The position numbers and the translations under genes are program-made. Of a stretch of DNA of 64,000 nucleotides, positions 36,163 through 46,333 are shown in pieces. The DNA comes from Phototrophicus methaneseepsis (GTDB lineage: Bacteria > Chloroflexota > Anaerolineae > Aggregatilineales > Phototrophicaceae): assembly GCF_015500095.1 (NCBI RefSeq), contig NZ_CP062983.1:3100001-3164000 (forward strand), in the 5' to 3' direction. The notes beneath the pieces were generated by a model, which saw nothing but the letters and a program-made list of their open reading frames with translations, did not search any database and had not been told where the DNA came from. Each line of letters begins with the position of its first letter. Positions within the stretch are counted from its first letter, which is position 1.

Positions 36163-37827
36163 ATGGTGACGCCTACATCGAGCAATCTCACCACATCGAA
36201 CAAAAACACGGCGACGCTCCGTTCACTTTTGCGCTACGCGCTCCCGCTTAATTCAACAATTGCGGTTGGTGATCCTGATACAGCCATCAATTGGGCTGTT
36301 GTTGTGCGCGCTCAACCCGCCTCTTACCCAGAAATTTATGGCGGTGAGTTGGCCCTGCTATCCATGGAAGTCTTGCGTATCTATGAAGCTCGCATCACAT
36401 TGCAAAATGTGATCCGCACTCTGGCCGATTCTGGTATTCAGGCGATTGCGGTTGAAGGGGATATGACGCAGCAAGACATGGATGTGGCTACGGAATGTGG
36501 CGTTGCGCTGCTCATGCTGCCAGAGGGTACAGGGCTTGCCAGTGTCGAGCGTGCTGTAAACCGCCTTATTGTGAATCAGTCGGCACAGGTGAATGAACGC
36601 GCAATTGATATTCAGCGTCAGCTTACCCGGCTCGCCGCGGAAAATCGCGATTTGAGCAGTTTACTCCAGGTCATGGTCCGTGCGACGACTAAACCTATGG
36701 TCGTCCATGATGACGCAGGCGTCTTGATCGCACAGGCTTATCCGGCTGTTGGGCGGCGTGCGACAGGGCGTAACCTGGTACAGAGTGTGCCGTACAGTGC
36801 TTTCCAGAAGTGGCTCAAAGGGGATGCCCCTACATCACAGGGGACGATCTCATCAAGCCCGATAGGCTATACAACCGTCCTAAAAGTTGAAAAGCGCGTG
36901 GCAGGTTATCTGTCTTTGCTAGAGCAGGGTGATGATCTGGATGAGTTCGATCAATTGGTTTTGACGTATGGCGCGGATGTTTGTGCCATTGAGTTAGCTA
37001 AGAACCGCGCTATTTCCGCCGCTGTTGAACAGGCCCGCGGTGACTGGATCCAGATGTGGCTGAGCGGCACTCCCGCGGATGATGATTTGCTGCGTACACG
37101 TGCACAGCAGTCCGGCTTTGATCCGAATGTTCCTTACGTCGTCTCTGTTTTCCGGGCTGTATCTGCGAATGGGCAGACGCTGCCGCTGGAATCACTTATC
37201 TCACTGGTGCGGGATGATATGGCACGGCGACAGGTTGAGGGTGCCGTTGGGCAGTATGTAGATGTCATTGTGACGCTTTACCCGATGGAAGATGCGAGTA
37301 GCCTTGCCCGCATTCGCATTGCTATTGACGAATTACGCCAGCAGCTTGCGACGCGCACACCGTCTGGACTTGTTGCGGCGGGTATCAGTCGGCCTGCTGA
37401 AGGCCTCAGTATGCTGCGCGATGCCTATCGTGAAGCCAAAGATGCTGTCAGTATCGCTGGTGAACTCAATGACATGGAGCATACGACATTCTATGGCGAC
37501 CTCAAGCTGTATCAACTGCTCCTGGCGCTGAAAGAACGCAGCCTCACGAATTTGCACCAATTTTACGAGGAAACGCTCGCCCCGTTGGTGGAGCATGATG
37601 AGCGTAAACAGTCGGATCTCATCCGCACATTGGATGGCTTTTTCAATGCGAATGGCAATCTGGCGAAGGCCGCTCAGGACCTGGACGTACACCGTAACAC
37701 GCTCGTCTATCGTCTGGAACGCATCAGCGAGCTAACCAACCTCGATCTAAACGATGCTGATAATCGATTGATCTTGCACCTCGCACTGAAAGTGCAGCGT
37801 GTCTTGTCGGCAGTTCGCGTTAACTAA
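36163..37827 (+). CDS. PucR/CdaR-type transcriptional regulator 1
   Basis: This 554-residue regulator has an N-terminal PucR-like sensory region (about 40-150), a GAF-like middle (about 170-290), a GGDEF-like CdaR region (about 300-420) and a C-terminal PucR helix-turn-helix (about 495-550: NGNLAKAAQDLDVHRNTLVYRLERI). The family controls purine, sugar-acid or amino-acid use. It is convergent with gltB and is the paralogue of the regulator at 43044-44699, so control of glutamate synthase or nitrogen metabolism is plausible but inferred. No ribosome site stands out. Confidence 0.87.
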   Translation: MVTPTSSNLTTSNKNTATLRSLLRYALPLNSTIAVGDPDTAINWAVVVRAQPASYPEIYGGELALLSMEVLRIYEARITLQNVIRTLADSGIQAIAVEGDMTQQDMDVATECGVALLMLPEGTGLASVERAVNRLIVNQSAQVNERAIDIQRQLTRLAAENRDLSSLLQVMVRATTKPMVVHDDAGVLIAQAYPAVGRRATGRNLVQSVPYSAFQKWLKGDAPTSQGTISSSPIGYTTVLKVEKRVAGYLSLLEQGDDLDEFDQLVLTYGADVCAIELAKNRAISAAVEQARGDWIQMWLSGTPADDDLLRTRAQQSGFDPNVPYVVSVFRAVSANGQTLPLESLISLVRDDMARRQVEGAVGQYVDVIVTLYPMEDASSLARIRIAIDELRQQLATRTPSGLVAAGISRPAEGLSMLRDAYREAKDAVSIAGELNDMEHTTFYGDLKLYQLLLALKERSLTNLHQFYEETLAPLVEHDERKQSDLIRTLDGFFNANGNLAKAAQDLDVHRNTLVYRLERISELTNLDLNDADNRLILHLALKVQRVLSAVRVN

Positions 37828-37855
37828 CGACCCACTTTGTGAATAAATGTGAATA

Positions 37856-37882
37856 AAAAAGAGGCCCTGGCGGCCTCTTTTT
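37856..37882. terminator. Bidirectional terminator between regulator 1 and gltB
   Basis: AAAAAGAGGCC (37856-37866) pairs with GGCCTCTTTTT (37872-37882) around a 5-nt loop. A-run and T-run flank the GC core, so it can work on both strands for the two convergent genes. Confidence 0.88.
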
Positions 37883-37903
37883 GCTTTAAGTTATTGCTTG
37901 GCG

Positions 37904-40900
37904 TTAATTGATGCGCATGGGTGGTGCGATCTTGACGAAGTAATTTTGCGGACGTTGCAGCATCTTGTAAAGATGTTCGACCGCTTCCGCTTGATGGTTG
38001 AGTTCCAATACCTGGATATAGGTGTTGAGCAGGTCACGCACTTCTTGAGCGCTACCTTCATCCAGCGGGAAGATATCCACCTGTGAGCCAGGGGCGAGGC
38101 GGGCACGAATGGCTTCCAGCGTCAGGTTCATCTCTGTTTGGACGCGTTGGTAGATAACACCGCCTGTCATGCCTGCACAGATCCATGGGCCAGGATCGCC
38201 CAGGACGAGGGCGCGGCCACTGGTCATATATTCGAAGGCGTAGCCCTTAAGGTTGGCACGCGCGCCGATGCTGCCCATCTGATCTTGCAGCGGCGTTTCA
38301 ATTTCACCGCCAAAGATGACATCCGCGCCGCTCATACGGATGCAAGCACGTGTGTCTGCATTGCCCTGGACGATGAATGTGCCGGCTTGTGCCCCATATG
38401 CGAAGCTCTTACCCACGGAGCCATCCAAGCGGACACCGTTATGATTGAGGCCTTTTAGCACGCTGATGGTGCCACCTTTAGCGCCTTTAGCGACGCCATC
38501 CTGTGCACCACCTTCCACCAGGATATGAACGGGGTCATTGATGAAGACGCCCAGGCCATTCCCTGGAATAGCAGAGTTGCTGAAGCTGAGAGTGACAGCT
38601 TGTAATGCCTGTGCATTCGGCACCTGCCCGCGTGCGATAGCGCCACAGAGATGTGTCCCTAGCGCGCGGTCCATCGCCATGACTTGTTCGTCATCATAGG
38701 TCAGTTCATAGTCGCCACGTGCCACGTATTTGCTGACTTCTTCCGTAATCTGGCGGCTAACCACATTGCGCGGGCGGCTCAGGCGGCGACCACCTGGCTG
38801 AGCAATCCGCTTGGGCTGATGTGGAACGGGCTTCAGCAGGGTAGAAAGGTCGATGCGGTCGTGTAGGTCAGCTTGTTCGAGCAGATCAGCACGCCCAACA
38901 AGGTCCTGAGCATTTTTAAAGCCGAGCTTGGCGACCCAGTTGCGGACGTCTTCTGCCAGCATATCAAAGACGCGGACGATGCCTTCCGGTGAGCCTTTTT
39001 CTTCGAAGGGGCGGAAAGCTTTGAAGCCCTTAGCCGTCGCTTCTTCAATCGTCTTGACATGTGTCGTGATGCCAACATGGCAATCACCATCCTGGCAGCC
39101 ACGGCAGATGGTACAACCGACGGAGACCATTGCCATCGTACCAAAGCCGACGCGATTCGCACCCAGACACAGCATCTTAACGACATCGCGGCCGCTCTTC
39201 ATACCGCCATCGACCCAGATTTCGACATCATCACGTAGTTCGCTGCCGATGAGCGAACGATGCGCCAGCCACACGCCAATTTCTGCGGGTAAGCCCACAT
39301 GACGCAGCGAATGCGCACGTGCGGCGCCTGTACCGCCTGTATAGCCTGTGATGGTGATAATATCTGCGCCAGCTTTTGCCACACCCACAGCAATAATGCC
39401 GATGCCGGGTACAACTGGCAACTTGACGCTCACTTTTGCCAGCGGATTGGCTGTCTTCAACTCATCAATGAGCTGGGCAAGGTCTTCGATAGAATAGAGG
39501 TCATGGTTGTTGCTCGGTGAGATGAGCGCGACACCTGGGGTAGTATTGCGCACAGCTGCGATTTGTTCTGTGACTTTAAATCCGGGTAGATGTCCACCTT
39601 CACCGGGCTTGGCGCCCTGGCCGATCTTGATTTCGATGAAATCCGCGTTGTTGAGCAGGTCAATATTGACGCCGAAGCGACCTGACGCAACCTGTTGACC
39701 TCGGTTACGGCGATATTTGTTCGTTGCCAGGATGTCTGGCAGTTCGCCACCTTCACCATTCATACAGATGATGTTCAGCATGTGAGCTGCTTCCAGGTAA
39801 GCACGATAGGCCAACTCACCCTGCGAGCCAAACGACATCGCACTGATGAGCATGGGCATACTGTGCCCGCCGATGCTCAGATCAACGTCATCTGGCGAGA
39901 TTTTGCTCTCTTCATCGGGCACTCTGAAGTCGATCAGATGACGGATGCTGACAGGCGTCTTACGTTCCAGGTCCAGCATGTGTTCGCTGTATTCTTCCAG
40001 GTTCATCTCGCCCTGGGCAACGCTTTCAATCTTCTTCCACATCTTCGGGTTGAAGCGATCCGGGTTGACCATTCGGGCACGCGTTTCGCCGCGCATTTCA
40101 GCCGCGCGTTCTTCAGCTTCTGCCTTCATGGCACCCCATGTCAGGCCGCGACCTTCACTGCCGAAGTAATTTGGCGTCCCAAAGATTGATGCAACGCCTT
40201 TTGAGAGGCCAATCGAACTGAAGGAATGCCCATAGCCGCGTAATTCATGGCAGCCGATTGTGGATGTCACTTTTTCCAGGCCGACGTTCAGTGCCTTAAG
40301 GGTGTTACTGGTATGCGTGCGGATGAAGTCCGGTTCCAGTTCCGCATTCCGGCCCTTAGGGGCAACGCCGAGGCCAACAGCGAAAAGACCGTACGGCGCG
40401 ATTGCGTTGGCACCCAGGCTGATGCATAGGGCCAGATCGTGCAGATCTCGTAAGCCGCCTGAGCGTACGACAATGCCGACACGGCGGCGTAAATTCGGTT
40501 CAAAGTCTGCCTGCCGCAGTGCTTTATCGACGGCGGCTGTGACGAGTAAGGGGTCTAGCCATAGGCGCTGACCTTCTAACGCATCGTTGTCATCCAGTAC
40601 GAGGCATTGTGTGTGCTTGATGACGGCTTCTACGGCTTCTGCCTGGATGCGCTCAATCGCAGCTTCAAAGCTTTCATCCAGCGATGCGCTCATGGAAATA
40701 ACGTGTGTGCGATCTTCAAAGACCTCAAGCAACTGGCTGAACGTCATTGTGCCATGTTCCTGGGCAATTTCGCGGAGTAGGCTATCTTCGCCCAGGTCTG
40801 TATGGCCGCCTGCAAGGAGGGGCATCTGCAATTGAACAAGTCGATCATCATCTGAGCGCTTGTGTGCAATATCAGGCCGTGCGCCGATAATCACCTGTGT

Positions 40901-42637
40901 GCTGAACTGGCTTTGCTCGCGTTCGCGGTCGATAGCCGGGTTGGTCACGACAGCAACAGTTTCCTTGAAGTAATCCGCCATGTTCATGCGGGTATTGCTC
41001 ATTGCGGCGAGCGCGCCATCCCAGCCGAGGCTGCCGATGAGTTCTTTGCCTGCTTGCGCCATAGCTTCGATCAACCCCACATGGAAGCGTTCCCATCCAA
41101 GGCCGCTCATGACAGCAGCATTAAGCTTGATATCTTCTTTGCGATCAATCATAGCTGCGATGGCGGGCACTGTTTGAGGGGCTGTATTTTCATCCAGAAC
41201 AGCTTCTGCAACGGCAACAGGTGCTGGTGTGGGTTCGTATTCTGTTCCGTTACCACTGTCGCCGCGCTGTGAGCGAATATTGCCAACAGGAGGCTCCGGT
41301 TGACTGAATGCCCAGAAGCTCGGTGTAAAGTCGCTGTTTTGTTGAGGGTTGCGCGTCATATAACGATCATAAACATGACGTTGGATGGCCGGGTAATCCA
41401 TGACTTCGATCTGGCGTCCTGGCTGGATCTTGAGAGCGATTTTTTCACCCGGTGCCATCGGCTTGGGGTTAGCTGCCATCGCGTCCAGCGGATAAACGCC
41501 GCGCTCCGATGAGGCGAAGAATTCTTTTTCTGTCTCGCCAAACCACAGCGGGCGCAGGCCGAGTGCATCAACGCTGAATACGAGTTCATTACCCAAGCGG
41601 GCGGCGACTGCTGCCGGCCCCTGCGCGAAGTGCCCGAATGACTGGCGCATTTCTTCATACATCCGATGAATATCGGGTGCATTCTGGATCAGATCATGCG
41701 AGTAGGGCGGGAAGATCAATTCCATTGCTTCGATCAGGTCCAGCCCATAGCGGGAACACAGTGCCAGCAAAACGCGGTCAACATCCTGGGAATCGGAGCC
41801 GTTCGGCGTCAGCGGAATATCGAGCATCTCTGCTTCTATGCGGAAGCGTGAGATGGTATTGAACTCGCCATTATGGCCCAGCACACTGAAAGGCTGTGCC
41901 CGTTCGAAGATGGGGTTTGTGTTCGTGCTGTAACGTGCATGGCCCATCGTCACGGTTGAAGCATAATCCGGGTCGCGGAGTTCCGGGTAGTACCGACGCA
42001 AAATCTCGATGGTGCCCTGAACTTTATAGACCACGCTGTGGGATGAGAACGAAGCAAAATGAACGCCCAATTCAGCTTCTAGCTGAACCTGGAGTTCAAA
42101 TAATGTGGATTCCAGCTTATCGGAATCAACTTGCCCATTGATACCGGCAATTTGCCAGAAGAGCGGTTCGTTTTTTTCAGCATTCGGGCCGAGTACTGTG
42201 CTGTTCACTTGGCCTTGGCGATCAGCCAAGATGTGCAGACCTTCTTCGCTGATGGTGTGCTGAATCTGGTTGATGAGGTGTTGCGCGCGGTTACGATCTT
42301 CCGCCGGGATCATAATGTGAGCGACCCAGAAGTTGCGATCTGTTGCCAGGGAAGAAATTAAGCCTTTTTCTGCCAGCCACTTGGACCATAACTGACGGGG
42401 AATATCTGTTAAGATGCCGACGCCATCGCCCTCGCCATTGATATAGCCAGTACGATGACCCATCCGAGAGAGCGCCTCGATTGTGCGCTTAACGTTCCCA
42501 TGTGTTGCCTGGCCGCCTTTACGAACGGAGCAAATGAGCGCACATGCATCGCGATGATCCGTATCAATCTGGTGAAGTTCGATATCCGGTGCAATGGCTT
42601 TCGCGGTGCGCGCTGCTGGTTTGTTCTGTGCTGTCAT
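37904..42637 (-). CDS. gltB: Glutamate synthase large subunit
   Basis: This 1577-residue enzyme makes glutamate from glutamine and 2-oxoglutarate. Order: class II glutamine amidotransferase (probable nucleophile Cys32 in DACALICS after a 31-residue propeptide), central domain, FMN/2-oxoglutarate domain (PVVPGIGIIAVGVAKAGAD, then GYTGGTGAA), 3Fe-4S cysteines in GCTICRGCQDGDC (C-x5-C-x4-C plus one extra Cys), and a C-terminal beta-helix (GXXG). AAGGAG lies 7 nt before the ATG. No gltD lies next to it, so it may be ferredoxin-dependent or use a distant small subunit. Confidence 0.95.
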   Translation of the reverse strand: MTAQNKPAARTAKAIAPDIELHQIDTDHRDACALICSVRKGGQATHGNVKRTIEALSRMGHRTGYINGEGDGVGILTDIPRQLWSKWLAEKGLISSLATDRNFWVAHIMIPAEDRNRAQHLINQIQHTISEEGLHILADRQGQVNSTVLGPNAEKNEPLFWQIAGINGQVDSDKLESTLFELQVQLEAELGVHFASFSSHSVVYKVQGTIEILRRYYPELRDPDYASTVTMGHARYSTNTNPIFERAQPFSVLGHNGEFNTISRFRIEAEMLDIPLTPNGSDSQDVDRVLLALCSRYGLDLIEAMELIFPPYSHDLIQNAPDIHRMYEEMRQSFGHFAQGPAAVAARLGNELVFSVDALGLRPLWFGETEKEFFASSERGVYPLDAMAANPKPMAPGEKIALKIQPGRQIEVMDYPAIQRHVYDRYMTRNPQQNSDFTPSFWAFSQPEPPVGNIRSQRGDSGNGTEYEPTPAPVAVAEAVLDENTAPQTVPAIAAMIDRKEDIKLNAAVMSGLGWERFHVGLIEAMAQAGKELIGSLGWDGALAAMSNTRMNMADYFKETVAVVTNPAIDREREQSQFSTQVIIGARPDIAHKRSDDDRLVQLQMPLLAGGHTDLGEDSLLREIAQEHGTMTFSQLLEVFEDRTHVISMSASLDESFEAAIERIQAEAVEAVIKHTQCLVLDDNDALEGQRLWLDPLLVTAAVDKALRQADFEPNLRRRVGIVVRSGGLRDLHDLALCISLGANAIAPYGLFAVGLGVAPKGRNAELEPDFIRTHTSNTLKALNVGLEKVTSTIGCHELRGYGHSFSSIGLSKGVASIFGTPNYFGSEGRGLTWGAMKAEAEERAAEMRGETRARMVNPDRFNPKMWKKIESVAQGEMNLEEYSEHMLDLERKTPVSIRHLIDFRVPDEESKISPDDVDLSIGGHSMPMLISAMSFGSQGELAYRAYLEAAHMLNIICMNGEGGELPDILATNKYRRNRGQQVASGRFGVNIDLLNNADFIEIKIGQGAKPGEGGHLPGFKVTEQIAAVRNTTPGVALISPSNNHDLYSIEDLAQLIDELKTANPLAKVSVKLPVVPGIGIIAVGVAKAGADIITITGYTGGTGAARAHSLRHVGLPAEIGVWLAHRSLIGSELRDDVEIWVDGGMKSGRDVVKMLCLGANRVGFGTMAMVSVGCTICRGCQDGDCHVGITTHVKTIEEATAKGFKAFRPFEEKGSPEGIVRVFDMLAEDVRNWVAKLGFKNAQDLVGRADLLEQADLHDRIDLSTLLKPVPHQPKRIAQPGGRRLSRPRNVVSRQITEEVSKYVARGDYELTYDDEQVMAMDRALGTHLCGAIARGQVPNAQALQAVTLSFSNSAIPGNGLGVFINDPVHILVEGGAQDGVAKGAKGGTISVLKGLNHNGVRLDGSVGKSFAYGAQAGTFIVQGNADTRACIRMSGADVIFGGEIETPLQDQMGSIGARANLKGYAFEYMTSGRALVLGDPGPWICAGMTGGVIYQRVQTEMNLTLEAIRARLAPGSQVDIFPLDEGSAQEVRDLLNTYIQVLELNHQAEAVEHLYKMLQRPQNYFVKIAPPMRIN

Positions 42638-43043
42638 TGTTGCGCTCCTTCATTCATAGCACTAAGTGGCTGTATGACACGTCAGGCAGGGAAATGACCT
42701 GCCTTTGCAAGTTTTTCTGGATTATTTTTTCGCTGAGGTCGGTGCTAGAAAGTGCCTGTTTTGTACATTCATAACAGGCAACTGGCGAGTTTCTTATCTA
42801 CTCATGACGAAAAGAAACGTTGGAACCCGATCCCCCGTACGTTAATGTATCACGCTGATGGGGGAAGGGGTATGTTTATGGCGTCCGTTCTTTTTTATGG
42901 ACATTGCACAAAAGAACGAGCCAAATTGCAGTTATTTAAGCTATTATGCAGGATGCACAAATATAGGGTCTGTTCATTCGTTATTATCAACGCCAAATAG
43001 GCAATTGATAGCCTGAATGACAAATTCTAGCGTTCTGTATACA
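42638..43043. other. 406-nt intergenic region upstream of gltB
   Basis: Noncoding region between the 3' end of regulator 2 and the gltB start, on the same strand, and AT-richer than its neighbours. The gltB promoter must lie here unless it is read from regulator 2. I see no convincing -35/-10 pair, no strong hairpin and no gene. Confidence 0.5.
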
Positions 43044-44699
43044 TTAATTCATGCTCAGAAGGCGACGAATTGTAATCGCCAGGTGCAAAGCCAGGCGTGT
43101 TTCCGGCCGATTCAGGTCAATTTGTGCAATCTCATTGATGCGATTCATACGATATAGTAGCGTATTACGATGCACAATCAAAACATCTGCTGTCTGGGAT
43201 AAATTCCCATGACAATTGAAGAAGGCTTCCAACGTTTTGATTAAATCGGCATTCTGGCGCATATCATAATCGACAAGCGGCCCTAAAGTACGCTCGCAGA
43301 ATGAGACGAGCTTATCGCGGTCGCTCAGGCTCAGGATAAGCTGGTATACACCCAGGTCCCCAATGTAGAGTGGTGCATCTGTTTGCAGCCGGACGGCGAG
43401 TTCCATAGCCTGCACAGCATCGCGGTAGCTGGTACGCCAGGAGGCGATGTCTCTGGCAGGCTGACCCAGGCCCATCGCAATATGCTGGTTCTGGTACATG
43501 CGTCGTATCTCATTTGAGAATGCTTGCCCAAGCTTGAGGCTGGTATCTATCGGATCTTCTGGATTTGTGGCGTGGAAGACAACAACTTCCCGTTCTTTTT
43601 CACGAATCCAGACCAGGGCATTTGCTTTTTGCTGCTCAATCAGGCTGTTTACTGTGGTTTCCAGGCGGCGCATAGAAGGGGTATTATCGCCCCGCCATGC
43701 CAAGACCATCGCGACATGGGTCTGTGTCATGTCATGCTCGAAGCGCTCTCCCTGGCGAATCGCCTCTTGTTGGCTGACGTCACCAATGAGCAAACGGTCC
43801 AGGAAGGTACCGCGCAGGCGCTTTTCCGTCTCGCTAACGGCCTTGAGCTTTGCCATTTCTAGGGCACAGGCGGCTGCACCATGTTCCGCGACGAGCAGGT
43901 CAATGTCGTCCAGGTCGTTATCATGACCGATAATGGAGAGATAGCCACGTCCCACACTTTTAGTGACAACAGGTGCTACCAACCGTGCCATGCCTGTGAT
44001 AGGCAGCGATTGCATGAGTACGGGCTGGTCAATATCCGCCACACGGTGGCGATCCTGCATCTCGACGGGCAGGTTATCCATCTTACGTAAGAAGCTTTCA
44101 ATGTCTTCCCACATGGCCACAAATTGCGGCTGTAAGGTGTGCTCCGTCACATGCAGGCGTTTATCCTGGATGACCACAGCTTTGTTCGTCAGGCGGGCCA
44201 TCGCATTGATCAGTTCTGCCATGCCTTCGTTGCGCGATGAAATCTGCGTGAGCTGCTTATAGATTTGTGTGCCGCGGCGCTCAATCTGTCCTTTGCGGTC
44301 AACGAGCAGGCTCACAACTGTTTTTTCTACCATGCGGATGCGGCTGTCTGGCGGCAGGATCAGCAGCGGGATGTTATATGCCTTGGCTTCAGCAATTGCA
44401 CTCGGCGAGGGCATATCACTTAGCACAACGGCGGATGCTTTGCTATCTGCGGCCCAACGCACAATATCAATATCCGTACTGCCTGGTTTTGCACGTCCAT
44501 TTGTGCCAGCAACGAGCACCACTTCATCCTGTTGCAGGCTCTTATTCGCCAGCGGGTCTTCAGGATAAATCACTGTGGTCCAGGTGGCTGTCCGGCCCAG
44601 TAAACCATCACCAGCAATGACGCGGGTCCCAAGCGGCAGTGCGAGCTTGCGTATATCTTCTACAGTAATTGTTGTGCTTACGTCGTTCATTTTGCCCAT
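43044..44699 (-). CDS. PucR/CdaR-type transcriptional regulator 2
   Basis: This 551-residue regulator has the same layout as regulator 1: PucR-like N-terminus (about 10-130), middle sensory region, CdaR GGDEF-like region and C-terminal helix-turn-helix (NCHGNLSQTADVLIVHRNTLLYRMNRI). The two share the segment RHNADLIKTLxxFFN/RKQSDLIRTLDGFFN before the helix-turn-helix, so they are paralogues. It lies directly upstream of gltB on the same strand. Ligand and targets are unknown; glutamine, 2-oxoglutarate or a purine compound are candidates. Confidence 0.87.
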   Translation of the reverse strand: MGKMNDVSTTITVEDIRKLALPLGTRVIAGDGLLGRTATWTTVIYPEDPLANKSLQQDEVVLVAGTNGRAKPGSTDIDIVRWAADSKASAVVLSDMPSPSAIAEAKAYNIPLLILPPDSRIRMVEKTVVSLLVDRKGQIERRGTQIYKQLTQISSRNEGMAELINAMARLTNKAVVIQDKRLHVTEHTLQPQFVAMWEDIESFLRKMDNLPVEMQDRHRVADIDQPVLMQSLPITGMARLVAPVVTKSVGRGYLSIIGHDNDLDDIDLLVAEHGAAACALEMAKLKAVSETEKRLRGTFLDRLLIGDVSQQEAIRQGERFEHDMTQTHVAMVLAWRGDNTPSMRRLETTVNSLIEQQKANALVWIREKEREVVVFHATNPEDPIDTSLKLGQAFSNEIRRMYQNQHIAMGLGQPARDIASWRTSYRDAVQAMELAVRLQTDAPLYIGDLGVYQLILSLSDRDKLVSFCERTLGPLVDYDMRQNADLIKTLEAFFNCHGNLSQTADVLIVHRNTLLYRMNRINEIAQIDLNRPETRLALHLAITIRRLLSMN

Positions 44700-44764
44700 C
44701 TGTCACATTGCATAGCCTATATGACTTGTAACGCATCCTATCCTTTCTGTCAATATGCACAAAG

Positions 44765-44789
44765 AAACCTCGTCAAATCGACAAGGTTT
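44765..44789 (-). terminator. Probable terminator of the small membrane protein gene
   Basis: AAACCTCGTC and GACAAGGTTT form a 10-pair stem with one C-A mismatch around a 5-nt loop. On the minus strand it lies 36 nt after the stop at 44825 and is followed by TTTCTTT. The T-run on the plus strand would also work, but no plus-strand gene ends here. Confidence 0.5.
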
Positions 44790-44824
44790 TTGGTCAGGAT
44801 ATACGCTTTTGAATTAATGTTTCG

Positions 44825-45202
44825 TCAGCTTTCGTTGCTGATAATCCCGTAAACGATCACCACAACGGTCGCAATGAGAGAGATGAGGATAGGATCGAAG
44901 AATTGAATGCTTACGCCGATCTCTGGTTGGGCAAAATACCAGGTTAAACCGCCCACTACTAATAGGACAGCTCCTACAATCCATGTTAAGGGACTGATGC
45001 GCCAACCGTTTTGATATTGGATGAATCCAGAAATAAATAAAATCGCGCTGATGGCAATTGGCACCCAATAACCGGGGTAGGTGAGGCGCTCATCCAGGCT
45101 GATTAATATGAAGATGACGACCATTGCGAACCAGGTAAAGCGCTCGACACGGGCTTCCTGGCGTGACTTACGGTTGCGGTTGGTATTTCGACTTCTTGCC
45201 AT
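44825..45202 (-). CDS. Small multi-pass membrane protein
   Basis: A 125-residue protein with a basic N-terminus (MARSRNTNRNRKSRQEAR) and four hydrophobic helices. The ATG at 45202 is chosen; a TTG at 45217 would add five residues. Family unknown. It is divergent from the lipoprotein gene. Confidence 0.68.
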   Translation of the reverse strand: MARSRNTNRNRKSRQEARVERFTWFAMVVIFILISLDERLTYPGYWVPIAISAILFISGFIQYQNGWRISPLTWIVGAVLLVVGGLTWYFAQPEIGVSIQFFDPILISLIATVVVIVYGIISNES

Positions 45203-45382
45203 AGGTTCTGCGATCAAATAAGTTGCATGCTGGCCCCATTATAGACCAAGTTGTGGCAAAGCCCAGGTCAGTCCGCCGTGGTTTAGGCGGAAGATTGCCC
45301 TATGCGCTCTCTACAGTTACTATACAATGGGTATCAGCTATGAAAATTGTTCGCTATATCGGCCTGGATACTGCCTGGATTT

Positions 45383-46318
45383 ATGCGTCGATTTGTCCTA
45401 TTTATCCCGATGATGATCGCTGTTGCTGTGATGCTTGCAGCCTGTTCAGAGGCTGCTGTCGTCACTCAGCCTCGCCTTGTGGCTCAATCCACTGTTGAGC
45501 CAGAGAGTGTTTCTTTCCCGACGGCTGTTCCGACAGTGACTATTATCCGTCCGACCCAGGAAGTTCAGTCTCCATTGGAAAATATCACTGTTGAGGCTGA
45601 ATTCATTCTTGTGACGCCGACGCTGCCGCCAAGCAAAACGCCGACACTGACACCGACGATCACACCATCTCCTACAGTAACACCCTCGCCAACGCAGCCT
45701 GTGACCTCCACAGCGACCACATTTTTACTGCCAACGAGTGAAATCGTCGCTCTGACGGCACCTGCTCAGCAGCCGATCCCGCGTGTATGTGATAGCACTT
45801 GGTTCTTCATCGAGCCACGCCCTGCGAGCTGCCCATTGAACCCCCCATTGGCGAGCCAGGGCGTCTATCAGACGTTCCAGAATGGCTATATGGTGTGGGT
45901 TGGTAGCCAGGATGCCATTTATGTGCTCTATAACGATTCCCTTCATCCGCGCTGGCAGGTATTCCGCGACTATTTCAACGAGGGGATGCCGGAAGATTCG
46001 TCCCAGTTCACGGCAGCGCCCCAGGCTGGCTTATGGCAGCCACGACGGGGTTTTGGGATGTTATGGCGTGGCAATACAGACGTCCGCAACCGGATTGGCT
46101 GGGCAACATTGGAATGGGAGCAACCTTATAGCGTCCAGACACAGACCTCGAATGATGGCTCGATCTTCTTCAATACCCCCACAGGCGCTGTCTTTACACT
46201 ACTACCGGGGAATGTAGAATGGCGCAATATGACGGTCGCGGGAGGTGGCTTGCCACCGATCTATGGATCCCAACCAACGCCAAATAATGGCCTGGCCCCT
46301 ATCTATCCAACGCCCTAA
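45383..46318 (+). CDS. Lipoprotein with Thr/Pro-rich linker
   Basis: A 311-residue predicted lipoprotein. A signal peptide runs from the ATG at 45383 to lipobox LAAC (Cys21). A Thr/Pro/Ser-rich linker follows (about residues 75-125: TPTLTPTITPSPTVTPSPT), then a folded domain of about 180 residues with several Trp and Tyr residues (YMVWVGSQDAIYVLYND). Such linkers are common on surface proteins in Chloroflexota. An in-frame TTG at 45347 is less likely, since it would lengthen the signal peptide. It precedes the LCP gene by 15 nt, so the two are probably an operon. Confidence 0.78.
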   Translation: MRRFVLFIPMMIAVAVMLAACSEAAVVTQPRLVAQSTVEPESVSFPTAVPTVTIIRPTQEVQSPLENITVEAEFILVTPTLPPSKTPTLTPTITPSPTVTPSPTQPVTSTATTFLLPTSEIVALTAPAQQPIPRVCDSTWFFIEPRPASCPLNPPLASQGVYQTFQNGYMVWVGSQDAIYVLYNDSLHPRWQVFRDYFNEGMPEDSSQFTAAPQAGLWQPRRGFGMLWRGNTDVRNRIGWATLEWEQPYSVQTQTSNDGSIFFNTPTGAVFTLLPGNVEWRNMTVAGGGLPPIYGSQPTPNNGLAPIYPTP

Positions 46319-46333
46319 GGGACGGAGCACAAC

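Noticed and set aside
42752-43000. An 82-codon plus-strand ORF in the gltB upstream region
   Set aside because: It has no ribosome site, shows no similarity to known proteins and lies in an AT-rich intergenic region between two minus-strand genes.
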